Positions 8,977-18,560 of a DNA stretch of 64,000 nt are shown piece by piece. The DNA is from Mucilaginibacter sp. dw_454. GTDB taxonomy: Bacteria; Bacteroidota; Bacteroidia; Sphingobacteriales; Sphingobacteriaceae. The first letter of the stretch is position 1; every line of letters begins with the position of its first letter. A model generated the notes under the pieces. That model was not told the DNA's origin, made no database searches, and saw only the letters and a program-made list of their open reading frames with translations. The translations under genes and the position numbers were made by a program. Location: positions 186,001-250,000 of the forward strand of contig NZ_JAAVVB010000007.1 of NCBI RefSeq assembly GCF_018449775.1, in the 5' to 3' direction.

Positions 8977-9459
8977 TTATTGTGCTTTTTCTACGCGAAG
9001 GCCAACATCGCTTACCTCTTTAAGTGGATTGTCGCGCATGTTTTGCTCCAGCTCAAAAGTATAAGCGCCCTTAACCGGGAATTTATAATTCTGTGCAAAC
9101 TCAATTTGGTAGCTATACAAATTACCCGAGCCATCGCCAAGCCATTCACCATCTGGGTTAGCCAATTTAAACTCCAGGCGGGTGCTGGTACTTTTATGGT
9201 CGGGGTTGGTTTGGTGCACCAGTACAAAAATGTTTGAATACCGGTAATCGGCCGTAACCCGTAAATTTAAATACAGGTTGTAAGCCAAATGCACATCGTC
9301 AATCTTAACCACTTCTTTGATCTTGTTAGTGTACGACCAATTGTTGTTGCTTAGCTCGGTATTTTGATCGATGACAGATTTGGGGTCAGAACAACCGGCC
9401 CACAACAAAGTAGCTACCATCAAAAAAACCGGGAACAGATATTTTAAAGCGCTTTTCAT
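8977..9459 (-). CDS. gldH: Gliding motility lipoprotein GldH
   Basis: A 160-residue lipoprotein with signal MKSALKYLFPVFLMVATLLWAGC and lipobox Cys at about residue 23. The mature part has the GldH pattern: NWSYTNKIKEVVKIDD, NLYLNLRVTADYRYSNIFVLV, and EWLGDGSGNLYSYQIEFAQNYKFPVKGAYTFELEQNMR. GldH is needed for gliding/type IX secretion in Flavobacterium. It lies 14 bp downstream of the RicT gene and probably shares its transcript; ricT next to gldH is a recurring order in Bacteroidota as I recall. Confidence 0.93.
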   Translation of the reverse strand: MKSALKYLFPVFLMVATLLWAGCSDPKSVIDQNTELSNNNWSYTNKIKEVVKIDDVHLAYNLYLNLRVTADYRYSNIFVLVHQTNPDHKSTSTRLEFKLANPDGEWLGDGSGNLYSYQIEFAQNYKFPVKGAYTFELEQNMRDNPLKEVSDVGLRVEKAQ

Positions 9460-9473
9460 TGCTTGTTATTCGT

Positions 9474-10868
9474 TTATTCGGCCGCCGGGCGATTTGCTTC
9501 ACCTCCGCCATTGCCGCCACCACCACGGTTTCTGTTGCGGTTTTTATTCCTGTTTCGGTTACGATTGTTGTTACCGGCACCTTCAGGCCTTGGTTGACCC
9601 TGGCCCGGAGCGATATTTTGCGGCCTTGGCTGCTGCGGTTGGCCACCGGCATCTGCCTGTCTTGGCGGATTTGCGGGGCGCGGTTGGTTGGGTTGCGCGT
9701 TTGGCTGGCCGGTTTGATTATTGGGGTTCGGCTTTTTGTTATTGCGATTTTTGTTTTTCTTTTTAGCGTTGCGATTGCGCTCGTCTAAACGGGTAAGACT
9801 ATCTTGCCCAACTACGTTCTCGTAATCTAATGCTTTGGCCGGTTCGTTTTCTACCTCAACAAATACTACTAAATCGTCAGGCAATATGCCTTCTCTGTTC
9901 ATTTTCTGTACCTCTTTTACTCTATCAAGCGGTACCGGTATCCACGCTTCTTCCTGTGGAAAGCTGAACCACATTTGCTTTTTAAAGATGTCTGTTTTTT
10001 GCAAACGCGCGTCGCCTTTTACCGTTTTCAACACGTTTACATTATCAGGGATATGTTTCAGCGCATCCATGTAAGTATCCAGTTCGTAGTTTAAACAGCA
10101 TTTTAACTTGCCGCACTGGCCGGCTAATTTTAAAGTATTTAATGACAGGTTTTGATAGCGAGCTGCCGAGGTTGAAACCGTTTTAAAATCAGTTAACCAG
10201 GTTGAGCAGCATAATTCGCGGCCGCACGAGCCGATACCACCCAAACGGCTTGCTTCCTGGCGCATACCTATCTGGCGCATCTCAATGCGGATGCGAAAGG
10301 TCTCGGCCATTTTCTTGATCAGTTCCCTGAAGTCAACGCGGCCTTCGGCCGTATAGTAAAATGTAGCTTTGGTTTTGTCGGCCTGGTAATCCACGTCGCT
10401 GAGCTTCATAGATAGGTTCAAGCTCAGGGCCAGTTTGCGTGCGCTGTGCATGGTTTCCCACTCCATATCTTTGGCTGCTTTCCATTTGTCCACATCAGCA
10501 GGGGTAGCACGGCGGTAGATCTTCTTTAAGACATCCTCTTCCTTAACGCGGCGGCGGGTTAGCTGTACGCGCACCAGCTCGCCGGTTAACGATATATGAC
10601 CAATGTCATAACCACCCGTAGCGGTTTCGACAACAACCAGGTCGCCGTTCTCTAAATATATGTTATCGCTGTTTAAGAAAAACTCTTTGCGAGAGCCTTT
10701 AAATTTTATTTCAACGATGTTAAAAGGCTTATAATTTACCGGCATATCCATATGCGACAGCCAGTCGTACACATCTAATTTGCTGCAGCCGTTAGTAAGG
10801 CAAGACCCGTTACTTTTGCAGCCTGCGGGCGAACATCCGCCACCCGTTGAACAACTTCCACATCCCAT
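9474..10868 (-). CDS. ricT: RicT/PSP1-domain protein (YaaT family)
   Basis: A 464-residue PSP1-domain protein. The N-terminus is Cys-rich (GCGSCSTGGGCSPAGCKSNGSC), and the core (about 45-270) has LENGDLVVVETATGGYDIGHI, FYYTAEGRVDFRELIKKMAETFRIRIEMRQIG, IGSCGRELCCSTWL and AGQCGKLKCCLNYE; these cysteines bind Fe-S clusters in Bacillus RicT, part of the RNA-maturation Y-complex. A long low-complexity Asn/Arg/Pro/Gly tail (about 370-464), probably RNA-binding, is typical of the Bacteroidota version. Two bases separate it from holB, so the two are translationally close. Confidence 0.9.
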   Translation of the reverse strand: MGCGSCSTGGGCSPAGCKSNGSCLTNGCSKLDVYDWLSHMDMPVNYKPFNIVEIKFKGSRKEFFLNSDNIYLENGDLVVVETATGGYDIGHISLTGELVRVQLTRRRVKEEDVLKKIYRRATPADVDKWKAAKDMEWETMHSARKLALSLNLSMKLSDVDYQADKTKATFYYTAEGRVDFRELIKKMAETFRIRIEMRQIGMRQEASRLGGIGSCGRELCCSTWLTDFKTVSTSAARYQNLSLNTLKLAGQCGKLKCCLNYELDTYMDALKHIPDNVNVLKTVKGDARLQKTDIFKKQMWFSFPQEEAWIPVPLDRVKEVQKMNREGILPDDLVVFVEVENEPAKALDYENVVGQDSLTRLDERNRNAKKKNKNRNNKKPNPNNQTGQPNAQPNQPRPANPPRQADAGGQPQQPRPQNIAPGQGQPRPEGAGNNNRNRNRNKNRNRNRGGGGNGGGEANRPAAE

Positions 10869-10870
10869 AA

Positions 10871-12016
10871 TTAGTTCGATATATATTGATTCCCTTGCGG
10901 GCTTGTTTTAAGTTTTAAAAAACTCATAATTTGTAAAGATACATCTAAAAATAAAATTTTAGGGTTTGCATTTCTTTCCACGTGATAATGTGCTTTTTCC
11001 AACTCGGCAATGATAGCCTGGTTCATAGAAATATTCATCACCGCGCTCAGTTTTTGCGCTGTATCCAGTTCTGTAGCGGGTAAATGTACCAGCTGGCCGG
11101 CGCCTGCAATTAGCAAACAACATTCGCGTACAAAACTTATCCCGTAACGTAAAAAATTCTTCTGATTTTCGCGTCCCATTTTAGATAGTTGGTCGACAAA
11201 GCCCACCAACTCAATCCCCTTATTGGCAAAACACAAACGTAACCACTGCACAAAAAGGCTGTGATAGCTTTTATCGTCCTGCTGCATCATCAATAATGCA
11301 TCAGTAAAATTTCCGTTGCTTAAATAGGCCAGCTCGGCTGCCGCGCTTTCTGTTTGATGATGTTGATTGATGAGTTCATCCTTAACATCATCGTAAGTTA
11401 AACACGGTATTTTAATCAATTGCGTTCGCGAAAGAATGGTATTCAGAATTTGATCTTGATTTTGCGCCACCAACAAAAACAGGGTATTGGGTTGCGGCTC
11501 TTCAATGATCTTCAAAAGTGCGTTGCCCTCCTTATCCAAATATTCCGGCAGCCAAAGTATCAGTATTTTATATTCAGATTCGAACGGTTTAAAGCTCAGT
11601 TTTTTAATGATCTGGTGGCACTCGGCTATGTTGATGTTGGCTTGTTTATTATCGGCATCCAGGTAACCGCGCCAAATATCCAGACTCAAATAAGGTGAAG
11701 CCAGCAGAGCTTCGCGCCATTGTTCAATGAAAGTAACGGCCGTGTCGTCTTTATGCTTAGCAAAGAATGGATAAGAAAAATGCAGATCCGGATGGGCCAG
11801 CTTTTGATATTTACGGCAGGATGAGCATTCGCCGCATGAGTCTTCTTCCTGTTTTTCCAGGCATGACAAATATTGGGCGTAAGCAACAGCCAAAGCCAAA
11901 CTTCCCGATCCCTCCGGCCCCAAAAACAACTGTGCGTGACTAACCCGGTTCTCTTTCACCGAGTTAATCAGCCTTTGCTTTATGGCCGCTTGCCCAACTA
12001 TTTGCTTAAACTGCAT
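10871..12016 (-). CDS. holB: DNA polymerase III delta-prime subunit HolB
   Basis: A 381-residue clamp-loader delta-prime subunit. It opens MQFKQIVGQAAIKQRLINSVKENRVSHAQLFLGPEGSGSLALA: the Walker-A position is degenerate (GPEGSGSLA, no GKT), as expected for delta-prime, which does not hydrolyse ATP. The zinc module is CLEKQEEDSCGECSSCRKY, and the Sensor-1-like part is EGNALLKIIEEPQPNTLFLLVAQNQDQILNTILSRTQ. It loads the sliding clamp with DnaX and HolA. First gene of the holB-ricT-gldH run. Confidence 0.93.
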   Translation of the reverse strand: MQFKQIVGQAAIKQRLINSVKENRVSHAQLFLGPEGSGSLALAVAYAQYLSCLEKQEEDSCGECSSCRKYQKLAHPDLHFSYPFFAKHKDDTAVTFIEQWREALLASPYLSLDIWRGYLDADNKQANINIAECHQIIKKLSFKPFESEYKILILWLPEYLDKEGNALLKIIEEPQPNTLFLLVAQNQDQILNTILSRTQLIKIPCLTYDDVKDELINQHHQTESAAAELAYLSNGNFTDALLMMQQDDKSYHSLFVQWLRLCFANKGIELVGFVDQLSKMGRENQKNFLRYGISFVRECCLLIAGAGQLVHLPATELDTAQKLSAVMNISMNQAIIAELEKAHYHVERNANPKILFLDVSLQIMSFLKLKTSPQGNQYISN

Positions 12017-12109
12017 TGGTGCAAATTAGCAATTTGATTTGAGATATGACACGAATGCCCAGCCACCATATCTTTTTTACAAAAGTTTGGCGGTTGAGCT
12101 ATAAAAACA

Positions 12110-12137
12110 AAACCCCGGCAATTGCTCGCCGGGGTTT
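12110..12137. terminator. Terminator after OmpA-family gene
   Basis: AAACCCCGGC pairs with GCCGGGGTTT in a perfect 10-bp stem with an 8-nt loop; A and T runs on the two sides let it serve the minus-strand gene ending at 12158. Confidence 0.85.
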
Positions 12138-12157
12138 AAAACTATAAGTATTAAATA

Positions 12158-12826
12158 TTATTGGCCCTGTGCGGCTTGTTGTTTCATTTGGTCGTTGGCA
12201 ACGATACTGATTTCCACACGACGGTTTTGCGTACGCCCGGCGGCGGTTGTATTATCAGCAATTGGTTCTGTAGAACCCTTGCCTACCGTAGTTAAGCGAG
12301 AGGTGCTTACTTTATCGGCTACAATAAAAGAACGTACTGCTTCTGCCCGGCGGATAGACAGATCCATATTGTGGTCATCGCTGCCGGTATTGTCGGTATG
12401 GCCAACGATGGTAATGTTGGTTTGTGGATTATTGATTAATGAGGCAGACAGGTTATGCAGGTTTGACTGCGCGGCCGGTTTCAGGTCGGCTTTATCCACA
12501 TCGAACAAGATACCTGAATCAAATTTTACGACTATTCCTTCTCCTTGCCTGACTACTGTGGCGCCGGGTACTGTTTGCTTAATCTCGGCGGCCTGTTTAT
12601 CCATTTTATGACCGATCAAAGCACCCGCTGTACCACCCACAGCACCACCAATTATTGCGCCTAAAGCTGTATTACCCGCACTATGGCCAATTAAGGCGCC
12701 AATTGTACCACCGGCACCCGCGCCAATGGCCGCCCCTTTTTGCGTTTTATTTAATGAGCTGCAACCGGTACCTATAACACCAATGGTAAGGGTAAGGGCT
12801 ACTAAACTATTTCTGATTGCTTTCAT
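12158..12826 (-). CDS. OmpA-family lipoprotein with glycine-zipper domain
   Basis: A 222-residue outer-membrane lipoprotein, start at ATG 12826 (MKAIRNSLVALTLTIGVIGTGCSS, lipobox GTGC). An upstream extension to 12967 lacks a signal and is rejected. Residues about 28-75 are a glycine-zipper (GAAIGAGAGGTIGALIGHSAG...GGAVGGTAGALIGHK), and the C-terminal half is an OmpA/MotB peptidoglycan-binding domain (FDSGILFDVDKADLKP, IVGHTDNTGSDDHN, LSIRRAEAV, GKGSTEPIADNTTAAGRTQNRRVEI), with the diaminopimelate-contacting Asp and Arg present. Links the outer membrane to the wall. Same architecture as YiaD. Confidence 0.92.
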   Translation of the reverse strand: MKAIRNSLVALTLTIGVIGTGCSSLNKTQKGAAIGAGAGGTIGALIGHSAGNTALGAIIGGAVGGTAGALIGHKMDKQAAEIKQTVPGATVVRQGEGIVVKFDSGILFDVDKADLKPAAQSNLHNLSASLINNPQTNITIVGHTDNTGSDDHNMDLSIRRAEAVRSFIVADKVSTSRLTTVGKGSTEPIADNTTAAGRTQNRRVEISIVANDQMKQQAAQGQ

Positions 12827-12988
12827 AAATTTTATATCGATGTTCTTAGATAACAAGGCAAACCAAGTGCCAAGTAAATAGCAATCAATTAAAAGCCCGC
12901 TAATAGCATTGAATAACAACTCCTGAAATAGTTTTTTAATGCAGGCGAAAAGTGAGGCGATAATCACGCCAAAGCGGCTGACTTATTT

Positions 12989-14317
12989 TTAGTACACGCT
13001 TTCGGTTTTTCGCGCACGCCAGCGTAATAGTTGCCAGAACAATTCGGCACTGGCTAAAGTAATTATCGCAAACACTGCTGGTTTTACGGTTTCTGCGGAT
13101 GAGGAGAAAGCCCCGCCTAGGGCGATAAAGTAAACTGACGCAGGAAGGATTAATAACAGGCACAAAGTGGTTGTGTTTAAGGGGATCTTAAACGGCCGGT
13201 GAAACTCAGGTTGTTTGCGGCGGAGTTTGATGAGCGAAATGTATTCTAAAGATAAACCTGCGCCATAAACGGTTACATCAATGATCAACAAGTCGGCAAA
13301 GGTCCACAGAATCATCAAACTCACCACTACCGAGCAGATAATGATGGATATATAAGGCGTTTGAAAACGAGAATGCAGTTTGTTGATGCGGGCTGGCAAT
13401 AAACTATCCTCAGACATCACCTGGGGCACCCGGGATACTGACAATAGTACAGCCGCATAGATACCCAAAGTACTGGCCATGCCGCCCAAAGCCAATAGTG
13501 CGCCGAGCCAATGCCCGCCAATCATTTCGCCCAATGCCGGAAAGCCTTTATCGGTTAATACCGCCGGACTAATACCCCATAATTGCGCCACCCAGATCAC
13601 CAGAAAATAAATGACGATAACCAGGGCAAAAGCCACAAACATAGAAACAAGGTAAGAACGAACCGGTTTTTCCACCTCTTCGGCATAAGTGGTGGTATTG
13701 TCCCAACCCAGGCAGTTCCACATTACGGTGTATAGCGCCATCCCAAGTGATGGAAAGGCTACGTGTTTTAACGATGGTGCAGGAATAAAAAGCACGCCAT
13801 GGTGATTGAAAAACGCCATCCCAAAAAGTATAGCAAAAGGCGTAAGCACTGCTGCGCCTAAAACCAATGATACTTTACCCACCGGCACAATACCAAGGAT
13901 GTTTAACCCGGCAGATGCCCAGATGATAACGAGGCAAACCGGGATTTTATACACCTCTAATCCCGGAAAGAAAAAGGAGGCATATTGGACAAATAGCACC
14001 GGGTAAATAGCCAGATCGACAAAAGTATATAACCAGGTCCACCAACCTTCATAAAATCCCCAGCGGGTACCCAGGGCGTACTTTACCCATTTGTAATAGC
14101 CGCCGGTTACGGGCATCATACTGTTTAGCTCGAGCACGGCGAAAATGGCAGGGATGTCCCACAATAACGGCGTAAGCAACAATACCAATAAGGCTTCATG
14201 CTGCCCGGCATAATCTAACAAAGGCTCCAATCCATATGGTCCGCCAGACACGGTGAAGAATATTACCGCGATGAGTTGTATTGGCCTGATTTTCTTTACG
14301 TACCGGGTCGATGTCAT
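12989..14317 (-). CDS. APC-family amino acid permease
   Basis: A 442-residue polytopic protein with about 12 membrane helices. The first helix region IAVIFFTVSGGPYGLEPLL carries the unwound GGPYG segment (GSG-type substrate site of APC transporters), and MPVTGGYYKWVKYALG matches the helix 2-3 loop of the family. The GPYGLEP motif is typical of the polyamine/amino acid branch (PotE/LAT-like). Inner-membrane uptake or exchange of amino acids or polyamines is likely; the substrate is not evident. Stands alone upstream of the OmpA gene. Confidence 0.88.
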   Translation of the reverse strand: MTSTRYVKKIRPIQLIAVIFFTVSGGPYGLEPLLDYAGQHEALLVLLLTPLLWDIPAIFAVLELNSMMPVTGGYYKWVKYALGTRWGFYEGWWTWLYTFVDLAIYPVLFVQYASFFFPGLEVYKIPVCLVIIWASAGLNILGIVPVGKVSLVLGAAVLTPFAILFGMAFFNHHGVLFIPAPSLKHVAFPSLGMALYTVMWNCLGWDNTTTYAEEVEKPVRSYLVSMFVAFALVIVIYFLVIWVAQLWGISPAVLTDKGFPALGEMIGGHWLGALLALGGMASTLGIYAAVLLSVSRVPQVMSEDSLLPARINKLHSRFQTPYISIIICSVVVSLMILWTFADLLIIDVTVYGAGLSLEYISLIKLRRKQPEFHRPFKIPLNTTTLCLLLILPASVYFIALGGAFSSSAETVKPAVFAIITLASAELFWQLLRWRARKTESVY

Positions 14318-14714
14318 TCGGGCATAAAAATATTGTTTTATACTGAATTTGAGGAATTACTGGTACGACAAATATATCAAGCCCCGAAAAATCAAATTAA
14401 CCCAGGGTTAAATGTTGGGTTAAATATCCCTGTGGTGTTTGGTGGCAATGAAATATTTTTACAGTGGGTTATCCACATTTATTAATAAAGTTTGTGAATT
14501 TTATATGAATATAAAAGGCTGACTAACAATTAATTATAATTTTAACTGCTAAGGTTTGGACCTGATAGTGTGTTGTATATACACATTTGTAAGAATAATT
14601 TTATTCACCACTAAGAAAAATGCCTGCGTTTTTTTTAACTGTTGTAACACATTAGGGCTGGTTTACGTAAAACGCTTTACCTGTTAATTAAACACGGTTG
14701 ATTAGAGAGCGTAA
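14318..14714. other. Intergenic region, no gene seen
   Basis: This 397-bp A/T-rich gap lies between divergent genes (permease and the first type IX secretion cargo gene). I see no ORF with coding character and no strong hairpin; it should hold both promoters. Confidence 0.4.
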
Positions 14715-15821
14715 ATGTTACCCCGTCAATTAAAAGTATTGGTATGTATTGTCCTTACGGGGATAATTGGTTTGTCCTTCAGCGGGGCGAATGTTTCGCG
14801 TATAACTGTATTTACGGTCACTACAGACACGGTTAAAGCTTGCGGTAGCAGTACAACCTTAACTACCCAAAACGTACCAGGCTATAGCAACCCTATCTGG
14901 AACGACGGCACTACAGGCACCAGCCTGACCGTTACCAGCCCCGGTGATTATTGGTGGCAGGTTACCGGAACCAGTGTGGTAACCAATGGCGATTTTGAGG
15001 CCGCTACCACTAACTCAACCACAAGAGGTTTCACAAGTTCGTATACCTACAAAAAGGCAACTAGTTCTTGTAATGGCTGCTGCTGCGGTGTACTAAGTAA
15101 TGAAGGCACCTATACCATCAATACAGATCCGCATAATATCCATACTAACTTTACTTCGATGGGCGACCACACCACGGGTACCGGCCAAATGCTGATTGTA
15201 AATGGTGCAGCTACGGCTAACGTTACGGTATGGACACAAAATATCAATGTACAGCCCAATACAGACTATGTGTTTTCGGTTTGGGTTACTTCAGTAAATC
15301 CGCAAAACCCGGCTCAATTACAATTTTCAATAGATGGCGTACCGCTGGGCGCAACCATTAGCCCATCATCAAATGACGGCAACTGGCAATATTTTACTAC
15401 CACCTGGAACTCAGGCAACCGCAGCGGCTCGTTGCCTATCGCTTTAGTAAACCAAAATATTGCAGCCAGCGGCAATGACTTTGCGGTTGATGATATTGTG
15501 TTTGCCCCGGTATATCGCAAAAATATACATGTGATATTTAACCCTATACCTGTTTTAGCACTAACTGGTCCGAATAGCGCCTGCGGTACCTATGATCTCA
15601 CACAAACCATTATAAACTATGACAGCGCTACCTACAACTATGTTTTTACAGATAGCCAGGGCCATGTAATTACCGATGTAAACGCAGGAGCAATTACCCA
15701 AAGCGGTACCTATACCATTACCGAGCAAAACAAAGTAACCGGCTGTACATCTGCGCCAGTTACCACAACAATAACTATTAAACCCAACCCGCAGAAGCCG
15801 GGCATATCACCATCATTATAA
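14715..15821 (+). CDS. Secreted Ig-like/carbohydrate-binding-like protein
   Basis: A 368-residue exported protein with signal MLPRQLKVLVCIVLTGIIGLSFSG. Residues about 35-80 form an Ig-like repeat (DTVKACGSSTTLTTQNVPGYSNPIW...TSPGDYWWQV), and about 95-270 a jelly-roll domain (VVTNGDFEAATTNSTTRGFTSSY ... FAVDDIVFAP) resembling carbohydrate-binding modules. It contains CNGCCCG. A second Ig-like repeat follows. There is no T9SS C-terminal signal; it ends at an inter-repeat linker-like KPNPQKPGISPSL. First gene of a run leading to PorP/SprF, so it is probably a surface/adhesin component. Confidence 0.75.
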   Translation: MLPRQLKVLVCIVLTGIIGLSFSGANVSRITVFTVTTDTVKACGSSTTLTTQNVPGYSNPIWNDGTTGTSLTVTSPGDYWWQVTGTSVVTNGDFEAATTNSTTRGFTSSYTYKKATSSCNGCCCGVLSNEGTYTINTDPHNIHTNFTSMGDHTTGTGQMLIVNGAATANVTVWTQNINVQPNTDYVFSVWVTSVNPQNPAQLQFSIDGVPLGATISPSSNDGNWQYFTTTWNSGNRSGSLPIALVNQNIAASGNDFAVDDIVFAPVYRKNIHVIFNPIPVLALTGPNSACGTYDLTQTIINYDSATYNYVFTDSQGHVITDVNAGAITQSGTYTITEQNKVTGCTSAPVTTTITIKPNPQKPGISPSL

Positions 15822-15857
15822 ATAACCCATTATTAATAAATGCAAAATTATTTCATC

Positions 15858-16550
15858 ATGAAAAAACGTTTCCTAACCGTCATCCCAACCCTGGTATTAC
15901 TGCTGTTATTGGTAACTACCGTTGCGTCTGCACAAGTTGCGTCCGGACCAAGTGATGCTACCAGCCCGCCGCCAACATCGGCTGCTGATGTAGCTAAAGT
16001 ATTGTGCGCAGGCACAAACATTTCACTAACCGCACCACAAGACCCGAGCGGCGTTGACTATACCAAATATCATTGGTATAAAATAGACGCAAGCGGTAAT
16101 AAACAAGAAGTTACTGCCATGACCGGCCGTACTTATACTGAAACGCCAACAACGGCGGGTTACTATGAGTACCAGGTAGTTACAGAAAATGCCAATGGTT
16201 GTACCTCGCCAATATCTGATGTGTTTAAAGAGTATGTATTGCCGCCGCTAAGTGTAACTATTACTACGCCAACCAGTTCTATGTGTGCCGAAGCAGCTAA
16301 TTCTACCCTGCTTACTGCAAATGTTACTCCTTCAACAGGCTTTACCATTAACTATCAATGGAATCTGGGCGGCGTGGATATTGCTGGTGCAAACTCAAAT
16401 ACGTATAACGTAACCGGCATAACCACTGCGGGTACCTTGACTTATGGCGTAACGGTTACTTATGCGTTGAATACTTCATGTCCGGCATCAACCACCAAAG
16501 ACATCGTTATATCGCCGCTGCCAACCAAGCCAACTATCTCAGCTAACTAA
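15858..16550 (+). CDS. Secreted Ig-like repeat protein
   Basis: A 230-residue protein from the ATG at 15858 (MKKRFLTVIPTLVLLLLLVTTVASAQ, a clear signal peptide); the in-frame ATG at 15840 would add six residues. Two Ig-like repeats follow, with paired cysteines: KVLCAGTNISLTAPQDP...YEYQVVTENANGCTSPISDVF and PTSSMCAEAANSTLLTANV...ALNTSCPASTTKDIVI. It ends ISPLPTKPTISAN, again like a linker between repeats, without a sorting domain. Located between two other secreted proteins in a type IX secretion locus; probably co-expressed with them. Confidence 0.75.
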   Translation: MKKRFLTVIPTLVLLLLLVTTVASAQVASGPSDATSPPPTSAADVAKVLCAGTNISLTAPQDPSGVDYTKYHWYKIDASGNKQEVTAMTGRTYTETPTTAGYYEYQVVTENANGCTSPISDVFKEYVLPPLSVTITTPTSSMCAEAANSTLLTANVTPSTGFTINYQWNLGGVDIAGANSNTYNVTGITTAGTLTYGVTVTYALNTSCPASTTKDIVISPLPTKPTISAN

Positions 16551-16573
16551 TTGTCGGTGAACAAGCCGGGTCA

Positions 16574-17548
16574 ATGAAGCAGTTGTGCAGGATAATGATT
16601 TTATGCGCATTGTTGATCGGTAAAAGTAAGGTATACTCTCAAACTTCCACTAGCCAGGGGGGTGACCTTACTTTTACGATCAACGAAGGGGCTTCTATTG
16701 TTCTGCACGCAAGCACTGATCATGCAGCGGCCTACCAATGGTATAGGGATGGGGTAAAGATTCCGGGCGCAATAAATAAGGATTATACAGCTGCGGCTGC
16801 AGGAATGTATTCGGTAGTCGCTTTTAATACACAGGGCTGCCCGTCGGATATTTCGGAACCGGTGAAAGTGGTGATAAACCAGCAGACAACACCCGTTACG
16901 CCGGCCGATACAGTGGTCGATCTGGCGGTAACTATTGCATCGTCAAACGTTCATGCATCGCCGGGGGATAGCTTTACTTATATATTGACGGCTAACAACA
17001 AAAGCCCGATTACAGGAACTGGCGTACAAGTAAAATATGTTTTACCTGATAACCTGGTATACCTGCCGGCACCCGGCGATGATGCTGTAAAATACGATAT
17101 CGCTACGCGTACGCTGATCTGGAGCATTGGACAGATTACGCAGAACGATCCAACCAAGCTGGTGATCACCGTAAAGGTATTAACACCGGGTATGGTACAA
17201 AGTATAGTAAAAATAAAAGGGGAACAAATTGACCCGGTTTTGGCCAATAACGTCGATCAGTCTGTACAGCAGGTTTATCCGCTGGTGATAACAAACGTGT
17301 TTACGCCCAATGGTGATGGAGTAAACGACACGTTTGTTATACCGGGCCTGGAAACTTATTCTGATACAGAATTGACCGTGATTAACCGCTGGGGTAATGT
17401 GGTTTATCAAAAAACAAATTATAAGAATGATTGGGATGGCTCAGGCTTAGTAGAAGGGACTTACTTCTATGTGCTGCGTGCTAAAAATAAAGCCGGTGTT
17501 TGGGATACCTACAAAGGCTATTTAACCCTTTTAAGAACCCGGATATGA
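16574..17548 (+). CDS. Secreted protein with T9SS type-B sorting domain
   Basis: A 324-residue surface protein: signal peptide (MKQLCRIMILCALLIGKSKVYSQ), an Ig-like repeat (about 35-95), a DUF11-like beta domain (VDLAVTIASSNVHASPGDSFTYILTA..., about 115-225), and the gliding-motility-associated C-terminal domain (NVFTPNGDGVNDTFVIPGL, INRWGNVVYQ, NDWDGSG, EGTYFYVL), which is the type-B signal for type IX secretion. PorP/SprF follows with an ATGA stop/start overlap. In this arrangement the PorP/SprF protein usually exports or anchors the type-B partner. Confidence 0.9.
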   Translation: MKQLCRIMILCALLIGKSKVYSQTSTSQGGDLTFTINEGASIVLHASTDHAAAYQWYRDGVKIPGAINKDYTAAAAGMYSVVAFNTQGCPSDISEPVKVVINQQTTPVTPADTVVDLAVTIASSNVHASPGDSFTYILTANNKSPITGTGVQVKYVLPDNLVYLPAPGDDAVKYDIATRTLIWSIGQITQNDPTKLVITVKVLTPGMVQSIVKIKGEQIDPVLANNVDQSVQQVYPLVITNVFTPNGDGVNDTFVIPGLETYSDTELTVINRWGNVVYQKTNYKNDWDGSGLVEGTYFYVLRAKNKAGVWDTYKGYLTLLRTRI

Positions 17549-18549
17549 TGAAGAGACTGATCTTGATTTTTGTTTTAGCAACAGCTTTTTTTACGGCCAA
17601 CGCGCAACAGGACGCGCAGTTTAGCCAGTATATATTTAATGGCTTATACATTAACCCAGCGTACGCGGGTTACAAAAGCGACTGGTTTGTGAATAGCTTT
17701 TTCCGCTCGCAATGGACTGGTTTGCAAGGCGCGCCTACCACCGTTTCAATAGCAGCCGATGGCGCTGTTGCTAATGACGCAGTGGGTTTGGGCCTTTTAC
17801 TGCAGCGCGACCAGATTGGTGCGCAAAGTAACATTGCAGCTTATAGCAATTACTCTTATCGCATACAAATTGGCGATGATGAGGATTCAAGACTGGCATT
17901 TGGCTTGGGCCTTGGTATTATACAAGCAGGAATAGACGGCAGCAAGCTGAATCCGGTACAGACCGGCGATAATTATATCCCGACAGGTACGCATAGTTTT
18001 ACCTCGCCCGATGCGCGGATTGGTTTTTTATATACCAATAACGATTGGTTTATCGGTGCATCGGTAGATAACCTGCTGCCGCAATATATGCACACTGCAA
18101 ATAGCGCCGGCGCGCTGGGTGTGCCTGTGCCCATGCCGCATGAGTATTTTACCATGGGGGGCATTTTTGATGTGAACAGTGATGGCGATATGAAGTTGAA
18201 GCCGTCTATCCTGATAAAGGATACCAAAACGGCACCTACCAGCATGGATATTAACACCTTTTTGCTGATGAGCGATAAGCTTTGGCTCGGCGCAACCTAT
18301 CGTACCGCGGTGCCGCTTTATAACAAGCCTAACCTGCAGAGCGGTTTACCAACATCGAGCGCTATGGTTGCTACGGTAGAGTTTTTTGCATCGGAGAGTT
18401 TAAGGATAGGCTATGCTTTTGATTATTCGTTAAACAAACTGGGTACGCTGGGTTATGGCTCGCATGAAATATCGCTGGCGTTTACAATCAAGAATCAAGA
18501 TAGCCCGCGGTCGCGTTTTAATAACCAGTTGAAGAAATGCTATTTTTAA
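17545..18549 (+). CDS. PorP/SprF family type IX secretion membrane protein
   Basis: A 334-residue outer-membrane protein from ATG 17545, which overlaps the previous stop (ATGATG/TGA); an upstream start at 17500 would put 15 residues ahead of a clean signal MKRLILIFVLATAFFTANAQ. The mature start QQDAQFSQYIFNGLYINPAYAG and FRSQWTGLQGAPTT are the PorP/SprF signature; the rest is a predicted beta barrel (FGLGLGIIQAG, WFIGASVDNLLP, EFFASESLRIGYAFDY, HEISLAFTIK). Works with type-B T9SS cargo, here the immediately upstream protein. Confidence 0.93.
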   Translation: MMKRLILIFVLATAFFTANAQQDAQFSQYIFNGLYINPAYAGYKSDWFVNSFFRSQWTGLQGAPTTVSIAADGAVANDAVGLGLLLQRDQIGAQSNIAAYSNYSYRIQIGDDEDSRLAFGLGLGIIQAGIDGSKLNPVQTGDNYIPTGTHSFTSPDARIGFLYTNNDWFIGASVDNLLPQYMHTANSAGALGVPVPMPHEYFTMGGIFDVNSDGDMKLKPSILIKDTKTAPTSMDINTFLLMSDKLWLGATYRTAVPLYNKPNLQSGLPTSSAMVATVEFFASESLRIGYAFDYSLNKLGTLGYGSHEISLAFTIKNQDSPRSRFNNQLKKCYF

Positions 18550-18560
18550 TTTGATGCATC

